A stretch of DNA of 64,000 nt, taken from the NCBI GenBank assembly GCA_947589355.1, contig CANPZC010000001.1, positions 124,001 through 188,000 of the forward strand. The letters are read 5' to 3'. The stretch is from an uncultured Clostridia bacterium. GTDB lineage: Bacteria > Bacillota > Clostridia > Oscillospirales > Ruminococcaceae. Each line of letters starts with the position of its first letter. Within the stretch, counting starts at the first letter, position 1. Of this stretch, positions 57,137-64,000 are shown piece after piece. A program made the translations under genes and the position numbers. Below the pieces are notes generated by a model, which saw only the letters and a list, made by a program, of their open reading frames with translations, searched no databases and was not told the DNA's origin.

Positions 57137-59302
57137 ATGAAGAAAAAACTATGCACACGTCTGCTCAGCGGCGTATCTGCGCTTCTTCTCGCAACAGCAG
57201 TTTTGCTGCCTTCGTCGACTTCTGCTGACGAACCGTCTGTCAATGCACCGAGCGAAACGCTTACGACAATTAAAGACAATCACACTGCTAGCAAATCCAC
57301 TTTGCTTGCAGGCAATAATCCAACCTTGAATAAAGGTACTATTGCCAAAACCGTTCAAGCATATAACGATGCATATCTTCTTGGCGTTGCCGCAGATTTT
57401 AACGTATTTCTGCAAGATGATTTTACTGTTACAAACAGCGATACCGAGGGTCGTGCCGCAGTCGGCGGAGATATAGATGTACAAGTAAGCTGGGGTAAAT
57501 ATTCTATCGGTAAAGGCGATTATGATCGTGGAGTATTTAAGAGAGAATTTAATGGCGAAACTTCACTTGATAGGATTTATGGCGATGACAGTTTTGCAGT
57601 GCTTATTTTGGGCGGAAAAATATTAGATAATAAGTTAGATGATACTTATTATACAGAAGATACTGATTCTGAATACAGAAAGATCGTTGTTCAGTGGAAA
57701 GATGATCTTAATTCATATTTGAATGGTAATCTTCCTGAATCCGAAGGTGGCGCTGTAGGTCAGTCACAGGCATATCTTTCTGAAAAGAACGGCGTTATTG
57801 ACTTTGGTGCAGCCTTTGACAGGATAAAGAAAAACAGCGAATATCTTGCCAAAATGAAGTCAACAGGCACTAGTGCTCTTTCGGGAGATACCCTTACATT
57901 TACTTACACCGGAACAGAAAAAAATCCTTCTGTAGTTTATTTTGACGTATCTGCATCTGATTTTGAGAAGGCATCTACAATTAGATATAATGTGCCTACG
58001 CTCAGTGATCCTGTAGTTAAAACTATTAAGAACGAGGAATGGTCTTATCCTTATATAGTTGTAAACATAACAGGTACAAATGGAACAGATACAACTACAG
58101 ATTTTGTTTCCCTTGCTGCTCCTAGTAATTCCAACAAGAGTACATATATAAATAATAAGTGCATAAGTAAAATAGATGAAAACGATGATAATGAAAATAA
58201 TATGTTGGGTACAGAAAGTATCGTTTATAACTTACCTGATGCTGCCAAAGTAATACTGGGCGGTAATTTCCAAGGTAATATTTTAGCTCCTAACGCCTTT
58301 GTTACAGACTGGAAGACTGAAAACGGTTCATGTGATCACGGTCACCTTTCCGGTGCACTCATAGCACAAAGCTTTAAAGGCGCAACGCAGTTTGGCTATC
58401 GTCCTTGCCGTCTGCCGTTCTCGATACTTTCAAAAGATCTCTACTTCAACAAGCAGTGGGCAGGCTGCGAATCTACCGACATTCCCACGGAGACTGAATT
58501 TATGAAATGGCTCACTGTTCAAAAATCGGTCGGCGGCATAACCAAGTCTCTTGTCAAGGACGTAGACTATACTGTTACATTCGATACTACAAACAGCACC
58601 GAATGGAAAGCTACCGTACATATCAAGAGTTATGACCCAAGCGCAACATATACCGTAAAAGAAACAGTAGGCTCAAAGTTCAAAGCAAGCGCTTCCTCGG
58701 TTGCCCTTGTGACCGATGCAGGCAAACCCAACACTATTACGAATACATTGCAAAAAGATGATTCGAGCAGCAAACCCGAGTCAAGCAGTTCTTCAAGCCA
58801 GCCTGAGTCAAGCAGCAAACCCGAGTCAAGCAGTTCTTCAAGTCAGCCCGAGTCAAGCAGCCAGCCTGAGTCAAGCAGTCAGCCTGAGTCAAGCAGCCAG
58901 CCCGAGTTGAGCAGTCAGCCTGAGTCAAGCAGCCAGCCCGAGTCGAGCAGCCAGCCTGAGCCAAGCAGCCAGCCTGAGCCGAGCAGTCAGCCCGAGTCAA
59001 GCAGCCAGCCTGAGTCGAGCAGTTCTTCAAGCAAAATTGATCCTAGCAGTACCGTAACTTCTTCCGATGTTGACGATGACAGCGACAATAACGATGTATC
59101 TTCCGATGTTGACAACGACAGCGATAACAACGATACATCTTTAGACAGCGGCGTTGGCAATGGCGGCGATAACAACGACAAGGAAACAGGTATAGGCAGC
59201 GACGGCGACGATAACAACCCGATGACGGGCATAAAACTCAGCGCGCTTATGCTCTCGGTCGTTTCACTTGCAGCGGCAGTTGCTTCAAAAAAGAGCAAGT
59301 AA
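57137..59302 (+). CDS. Choice-of-anchor-A-like secreted surface protein with SQPESS repeats and NPMTG sorting-type C-terminus
   Basis: Signal peptide; DAYLLGVAADFNVFLQDDFTVTNSDTEGRAAVGGDI; low-complexity S/Q/P/E repeats; NPMTGIKLSALMLSVVSLAAAVASKKSK. Confidence 0.82.
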   Translation: MKKKLCTRLLSGVSALLLATAVLLPSSTSADEPSVNAPSETLTTIKDNHTASKSTLLAGNNPTLNKGTIAKTVQAYNDAYLLGVAADFNVFLQDDFTVTNSDTEGRAAVGGDIDVQVSWGKYSIGKGDYDRGVFKREFNGETSLDRIYGDDSFAVLILGGKILDNKLDDTYYTEDTDSEYRKIVVQWKDDLNSYLNGNLPESEGGAVGQSQAYLSEKNGVIDFGAAFDRIKKNSEYLAKMKSTGTSALSGDTLTFTYTGTEKNPSVVYFDVSASDFEKASTIRYNVPTLSDPVVKTIKNEEWSYPYIVVNITGTNGTDTTTDFVSLAAPSNSNKSTYINNKCISKIDENDDNENNMLGTESIVYNLPDAAKVILGGNFQGNILAPNAFVTDWKTENGSCDHGHLSGALIAQSFKGATQFGYRPCRLPFSILSKDLYFNKQWAGCESTDIPTETEFMKWLTVQKSVGGITKSLVKDVDYTVTFDTTNSTEWKATVHIKSYDPSATYTVKETVGSKFKASASSVALVTDAGKPNTITNTLQKDDSSSKPESSSSSSQPESSSKPESSSSSSQPESSSQPESSSQPESSSQPELSSQPESSSQPESSSQPEPSSQPEPSSQPESSSQPESSSSSSKIDPSSTVTSSDVDDDSDNNDVSSDVDNDSDNNDTSLDSGVGNGGDNNDKETGIGSDGDDNNPMTGIKLSALMLSVVSLAAAVASKKSK
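58761..59035 (+). repeat. In-frame tandem repeat (about 18-bp unit encoding SQPESS)
   Basis: AGTCAGCCTGAGTCAAGC and variants, many copies. Confidence 0.85.
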
Positions 59303-59321
59303 ACCGTAAAACCAAATAACT

Positions 59322-59353
59322 AAGATGTTCTCCTTTGTGGGGAACATCTTTTT
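59322..59353 (+). terminator. Intrinsic terminator after surface protein
   Basis: AAGATGTTC-tcctttgtggg-GAACATCTTTTT. Confidence 0.8.
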
Positions 59354-59419
59354 GCGTGGTTGCAAAAAATTTTGAATTGTGCTATACTAATTATATATTC
59401 GCAGAAATGAGGCAGCTAA

Positions 59420-60790
59420 ATGACACAGTATGAAAAAATGACGCAAACGCCTATCCCTAGGCTCATACTAACATTGTCAGTACCAACAATAATTTCAATG
59501 CTTGTTACAAATATATATAACCTCGTTGATACCGCGTTTGTCGGAAAGCTCGGTACAAGCGCAAGCGGCGCAGTCGGCGTAGTGTTCGGCTTTATGGCGA
59601 TAATCCAGGCTTTCGGCTTTATGTTCGGTCAGGGAAGCGGAAGTATAATTTCCCGCGCCCTCGGCAACCGCGATGTAGAAAAAGGCTCTGTGCATGCGTC
59701 TTTAGGCTTTGCATCTTCATTCGCCTGCGGTCTGCTTATCACAATTGTGGGCTTTGTCTTTCTTGAAGATATAGTCTACCTCCTCGGCAGTACCGAAACG
59801 ATCGCCCCATATGCCAAAACCTATATAACTTATATACTCATCGCCGCCCCGTTCATGTCCTCCAGCCTTACGCTTAATAATATCCTCCGCTACGAGGGCA
59901 GGGCAGCGCTCGGTATGGTCGGGCTCATGACGGGCGCAGTCCTCAATATGATAGGCGACCCCATTTTCATGTTCGTGCTCGATATGGGCATAGCAGGCGC
60001 AGGGCTTTCTACCGCCCTCAGCCAGCTCGTCAGCTGGGCTATTCTCGCCGCAATGTTCCTCACCGGCAAAACCGACACCAAGCTTTCTCTTTCAAATATC
60101 AGAAAAGGCAGTTTTCTGCTTATCGCAAATATCATGGCAACGGGCTTTCCAAGTCTTTTGCGCCAAGGTCTGAACAGTATCACAACGGTTATGCTCAATT
60201 CCCAGTGTAAAGTCTATGGCGATGCCGCCGTCGCAGCTATGAGTATCGTCACAAGAATAGTGTTCTTCGCGTTCTCTGTAGCCCTCGGTATAGGTCAGGG
60301 TTTCCAGCCTGTTTCGGGCTTTAACTACGGCGCCGCCAAGTACGACAGGCTTCGCAAGGCGTTTCGGTTTACCGTTTTAGTCTCAGAATGTATAATAGTA
60401 GTCGGCTGTGCTGTGCTGTTTGTATTTTCCGGCAGCCTTATCGGTATCTTCCGCGATGACAGCGAAGTTATCCGTATCGGCGTGAGAGCGCTTCGTCTGC
60501 AATCTCTGGCGCATATGGTTTTGCCGCCGTGTATGGCAGTTGAAATGCTCTACCAAAGCACAGGCAAACGCCTCGGCGCTTCAATACTTTCATCACTCCG
60601 CAGCGGTCTGTTTTTTATACCTGCCTTGCTTATTCTCGCCCATCTGCGCGGTCTTTCGGGTATTCAGGAAGCCCAGCCCGTTTCGCTGCTTTTGTCACTT
60701 CCCGTGACTATCCCGTTCGGCGTGGTGTTCTTCAAAAAGCTCCCCCACGGCGATGAAGAAGATAAAATCGCAGAAGATACAGATGCGTGA
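59420..60790 (+). CDS. MATE family efflux transporter
   Basis: PTIISMLVTNIYNLVDTAFVGKLG; SRALGNRD; GIGQGFQPVSGFNYGAAKYDR. Confidence 0.94.
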   Translation: MTQYEKMTQTPIPRLILTLSVPTIISMLVTNIYNLVDTAFVGKLGTSASGAVGVVFGFMAIIQAFGFMFGQGSGSIISRALGNRDVEKGSVHASLGFASSFACGLLITIVGFVFLEDIVYLLGSTETIAPYAKTYITYILIAAPFMSSSLTLNNILRYEGRAALGMVGLMTGAVLNMIGDPIFMFVLDMGIAGAGLSTALSQLVSWAILAAMFLTGKTDTKLSLSNIRKGSFLLIANIMATGFPSLLRQGLNSITTVMLNSQCKVYGDAAVAAMSIVTRIVFFAFSVALGIGQGFQPVSGFNYGAAKYDRLRKAFRFTVLVSECIIVVGCAVLFVFSGSLIGIFRDDSEVIRIGVRALRLQSLAHMVLPPCMAVEMLYQSTGKRLGASILSSLRSGLFFIPALLILAHLRGLSGIQEAQPVSLLLSLPVTIPFGVVFFKKLPHGDEEDKIAEDTDA

Positions 60791-60863
60791 AAAAATCATT
60801 GACAAATGAATTTTACGGTAGTATAATGTTTTTGTAAAGTATGACTGAGAGGAAGTTGATAAA

Positions 60864-62957
60864 ATGCGCAAGTCGTTAAAAGTGCTTACTATCCTTGCGG
60901 CTGTTGCAGTAATGCTGATTTGCGCCCCCGCCGCGCTCGTATCCGCGCAGGAGCAAACGCCCGACTTCACCGCGCAGGAGCAGGCGTATATAGATTCGCA
61001 CCAAACTGTAAAAGTCGGCTTTGTGCAGGATAGGATACCCGTCTCTTTTTCCGATAAAGACGGCGAGTTTCAGGGCATTTCGCGCTATGTGCTAGATAGG
61101 GTGAGCGAAATATGCGGCATAAATTTTGAGTATGCCCCTTTGCCCGGCGGCAGCGTTACATATGACATTCTTTTGGGCGGCGGCTTCGACCTCGTAACCA
61201 GTGTTGAGTATAACGAAGAAAACAAAAATGCCAACGGTATTCTTATAAGCAAACCGTATTTTTCCAGCCGTAAAGTCGTAGTGGCTAAAGAAAACCTCGA
61301 TTTTAGACCCGATGCCGACTGGACAGTCGCAGTTTCAACAGGCTCTCAGACTCTGAAAAAAGTCCTTGAAAAGGCATTTCCTAATTTTGTACTTAAAGAC
61401 TATGAAACAATTTCCGACTGCTTCGATGCCGTAAAGTCGGGCGATGCAGACCTTATGATACAAAATCAGTTCGTCGTTGAATACTGGCTCTCAAAACCTA
61501 AATATGAGCAGCTCAAAGTCATACCCGTCCGTGGTCTTGAAGATGAGATGTGTTTTTCAGCGGTAGTTACATTTAAAGAGGGTCAGGTAGGGCCTACTCA
61601 GGAAGACGGCAAAACTTTAGTCAGCATACTCGATAAATCCATCGACCTCCTCAGCGAAGACGAAATAGGCAACTTTACCATTCAGGGCGTTATGGAAAAC
61701 CAGTATCACTATACTTTTCTTGATTTTATAGAAAGATACCGCTATGCAGTCGCTATCTCTATAATCGCATTCATTATAATAATAACCCTCGTGATCATCT
61801 TAGCTAACCAGAGAATACACATCGCCGCAAGTAAGGCAGATGCCAAAGCCAAGGGCAGATTTTTATCCACTATGAGCCACGAGATACGCACGCCGCTCAA
61901 CGGTCTTATAGGTCTCAACTACCTTATGTCGCAGAAGATAGACGACAAAGAGAAGATGCAAGGCTATCTGCGCCAGTCGTCTGTAACAGCAAAGTATCTT
62001 CTGTCGCTCGTCAACGATATCCTCGATTCTTCCAAGCTCGAAGCCAATAAAATGGAGCTTGTCCTGCGCCCCGTTGACCTCGGTTTTGTCGCGCAGACTA
62101 TCCGCTCTATCGAGTCGGGCGCGTTTGAGGATAAAAAAATAAACTTCACGCTCAATTGCGACCTCGCACACCCGTGGGTCTCGGCAGATGATGTCCGCAT
62201 ACAGCAGGTGCTTCTCAATCTACTTGATAACGCCCGTAAATTCACTGCCGAGGGCGGCAAAGTAAGCGTTTCTTTCACCCAGTCAGATGCAAACGAGGGC
62301 AATGTGCTCACCACCGTTACCGTTGCAGATACCGGCAAGGGCATGAGCGAAGAATTTCAAAAGCATATTTTCAGCGTGTTCTCGCAGGAGCTTGAAACAG
62401 TTTCTAAGGGCAATCAGGGAACGGGTCTGGGTCTGTCTATCAGCCGCAGACTTGCGCGCCTTATGGGCGGCGACCTCACCTGCGTAAGCAAAAAAGGCGA
62501 GGGAAGTACCTTTACTTTCACTTTCTTAGCAAAACCCACTCAGCCGCAGGAAAAGACAGACAGCGCAGCTTTTATTGTCGGCGGCGAAAGACCGGGTATC
62601 CTCATAGCCGAGGATAACGAACTCAACGGCGAAATACTGGTAGAACTTTTAGAGGGCGAGGGTTTCAAAGCTACCCTTGCAGAAAACGGCAAAAAAGCCC
62701 TGCAAATTTTCAGCGAGTCAGACCCCGATACATACGGCATAATACTTATGGATCTTTTGATGCCCGAAATGGACGGCTTTGAAACAGCAAAAGCAGTAAG
62801 AGCGCTAGACCGCCCCGATGCAAAAACGGTAAAAATATTCGCCTGCACCGCAAATTCGTTTGCCGAAGAGCGCGATAGAGCGTTTGCCAGCGGTATGGAC
62901 GACTTTATTACAAAGCCCGTAGATGTTAACCAACTGCTTGAAAAGCTTCACGGCTAA
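60864..62957 (+). CDS. Hybrid sensor histidine kinase: periplasmic SBP_bac_3-like domain, TM, HisKA-HATPase, receiver
   Basis: VKVGFVQDRIPVSFSDKDGEFQGISRYVLDRVSEICGINFEY; SHEIRTPLNGLIGLNYLM; GTGLGLSISRRL; ILMDLLMPEMDGFE. Confidence 0.93.
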   Translation: MRKSLKVLTILAAVAVMLICAPAALVSAQEQTPDFTAQEQAYIDSHQTVKVGFVQDRIPVSFSDKDGEFQGISRYVLDRVSEICGINFEYAPLPGGSVTYDILLGGGFDLVTSVEYNEENKNANGILISKPYFSSRKVVVAKENLDFRPDADWTVAVSTGSQTLKKVLEKAFPNFVLKDYETISDCFDAVKSGDADLMIQNQFVVEYWLSKPKYEQLKVIPVRGLEDEMCFSAVVTFKEGQVGPTQEDGKTLVSILDKSIDLLSEDEIGNFTIQGVMENQYHYTFLDFIERYRYAVAISIIAFIIIITLVIILANQRIHIAASKADAKAKGRFLSTMSHEIRTPLNGLIGLNYLMSQKIDDKEKMQGYLRQSSVTAKYLLSLVNDILDSSKLEANKMELVLRPVDLGFVAQTIRSIESGAFEDKKINFTLNCDLAHPWVSADDVRIQQVLLNLLDNARKFTAEGGKVSVSFTQSDANEGNVLTTVTVADTGKGMSEEFQKHIFSVFSQELETVSKGNQGTGLGLSISRRLARLMGGDLTCVSKKGEGSTFTFTFLAKPTQPQEKTDSAAFIVGGERPGILIAEDNELNGEILVELLEGEGFKATLAENGKKALQIFSESDPDTYGIILMDLLMPEMDGFETAKAVRALDRPDAKTVKIFACTANSFAEERDRAFASGMDDFITKPVDVNQLLEKLHG

Positions 62958-63034
62958 AAGTATCGCAAAATCGTATTTTTTTCAGTATAAATAAGCTGTT
63001 TGCCAAATTTTTTGAAAAATTTTTCTGAAAACTC

Positions 63035-63063
63035 TTGACAAACAGCTTTTGACGTGTTATAAT
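63035..63063 (+). promoter_or_regulatory. Perfect consensus sigma-A promoter TTGACA-N17-TATAAT upstream of cysK
   Basis: Direct reading. Confidence 0.85.
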
Positions 63064-63106
63064 ACCTATAATGCATATAGGTTTTATGTATTAGAGGAGG
63101 GGCGCA

Positions 63107-63145
63107 ATGATGAATATAATAATGCGTAGAAATATACGATGTTGA
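63107..63145 (+). CDS. Candidate 12-codon leader peptide MMNIIMRRNIRC upstream of cysK
   Basis: Strong SD GAGGAGGGG; Cys is the last codon before TGA. Confidence 0.5.
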   Translation: MMNIIMRRNIRC

Positions 63146-63205
63146 TACTGTGTGAGCAATCAATAAATTAACATTAAATTTTTATATTTTTAAGGAGAGA
63201 TAACC

Positions 63206-64000
63206 ATGAACATCAATAAGTCACTTACCGATCTTATCGGCGGCACTCCGCTTCTGGAGCTTGTAAATTTTAATAAGGCAAACGGTCTTGAAGCAACCGT
63301 TATAGCAAAGCTTGAGTACTTCAACCCCGCAGGCAGCGTTAAAGACAGAATAGCCAAAGCTATGATAGAAGATGCCGAGGCAAAGGGCGCGCTGAAAGAG
63401 GGCTCTGTAATAATCGAGCCTACCAGCGGCAATACCGGCATAGGTCTCGCAGCAGTTGCAGCCGCAAGAGGGTATAAAATAATCCTCACCATGCCTGAAA
63501 CGATGAGCGTTGAAAGAAGAAATCTCCTCAAAGCATACGGCGCGCAGCTGGTGCTTACCGAGGGCGCAAAGGGCATGAAAGGCGCAATTGAAAAGGCAAA
63601 CGAGCTTGCCGCAAACACCCCCGGCAGCTTTATTCCGGGTCAGTTTACAAACCCTGCAAACCCTGCCGCGCACCTTGCTACCACAGGCCCCGAGATATGG
63701 AACGATACCGACGGCAAGGTAGATATATTCGTAGCAGGCGTCGGCACAGGCGGCACACTTTCGGGCGTTGGCGAGTACCTTAAATCTAAAAAGCCCGATG
63801 TAAAAATTGTCGCAGTTGAGCCTGCAAGTTCGCCCGTGCTTTCAAAGGGAACAGCAGGCCCGCACAAAATTCAGGGCATAGGCGCAGGCTTTGTGCCCGA
63901 TACGCTGAATACTTCGATCTATGATGAAATAATCCCCGTTGAGAATGAAGATGCCTTTGCAACAGGTAAAGCTATCGCGCGCAGCGAGGGCATACTTGTC
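63206..64000 (+). CDS. cysK: Cysteine synthase (O-acetylserine sulfhydrylase), truncated by window end
   Basis: [73 protein letters not shown]. Confidence 0.95.
   Translation, partial: MNINKSLTDLIGGTPLLELVNFNKANGLEATVIAKLEYFNPAGSVKDRIAKAMIEDAEAKGALKEGSVIIEPTSGNTGIGLAAVAAARGYKIILTMPETMSVERRNLLKAYGAQLVLTEGAKGMKGAIEKANELAANTPGSFIPGQFTNPANPAAHLATTGPEIWNDTDGKVDIFVAGVGTGGTLSGVGEYLKSKKPDVKIVAVEPASSPVLSKGTAGPHKIQGIGAGFVPDTLNTSIYDEIIPVENEDAFATGKAIARSEGILV

Noticed and set aside
58737-59030. 97-aa minus-strand Cys/Thr/Gly-rich repeat ORF
   Set aside because: Mirror of the coding tandem repeat on the + strand.
58761-59035. Short-unit repeats as a CRISPR array
   Set aside because: Contiguous in-frame 18-bp units encoding SQPESS with no spacers; coding low-complexity tract.
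1-64000. Prophage, integrative element or transposon
   Set aside because: No integrase, transposase, phage structural genes, or tRNA attachment site seen; gene order is mostly conserved housekeeping.

Overview
The window looks like the chromosome of an anaerobic, spore-forming Firmicute of the Ruminococcaceae/Oscillospiraceae type (inferred from gene content, codon style and a complete spoIIIA operon). It is almost entirely protein coding. In order it holds: the psd 3' end, a GHL10-type glycosidase, yajC, a transglutaminase/DUF58/MoxR cluster, spoIIIAA-AH, Asp23-nusB-(M22 paralog)-xseAB-ispA-dxs-tlyA-nadK-argR-recN, an operon of a DUF5685-like protein, a Cys-rich J-domain protein and two membrane proteins, PFK, an MCP, tmcAL, ackA, miaB-ricA/ylbF-like-mutS-mutL-miaA-hfq, a division cluster (HlyD-like, yggS, sepF, ylmH, divIVA), lspA-rluD, a split transketolase, two small lipoproteins, trkA/trkH, an orphan ABC ATPase, an AraC-GGDEF fusion, two divergent cysK paralogs, a repeat-rich sortase-type surface protein, a MATE transporter and a hybrid sensor kinase. 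I saw no tRNA, rRNA, CRISPR array, prophage or transposase. The items most worth a second look are: (i) the DUF5685-like protein, whose two Asp-rich motifs resemble class I isoprenoid synthases, in an operon with a Cys-rich J protein and a VTT/DedA-like protein; (ii) a 12-codon leader ORF ending in Cys upstream of the second cysK; (iii) a multi-stem structured leader with an intrinsic terminator in front of lspA; (iv) two matching ECF-sigma-like promoters, one of them orphan and antisense to trkA; (v) an AraC-GGDEF fusion; (vi) adjacent MazG-like and TfoX-like genes, both frameshifted near their 5' ends; (vii) interspersed hairpin and terminator repeats. All family names come from reading the translations; no database search was run.
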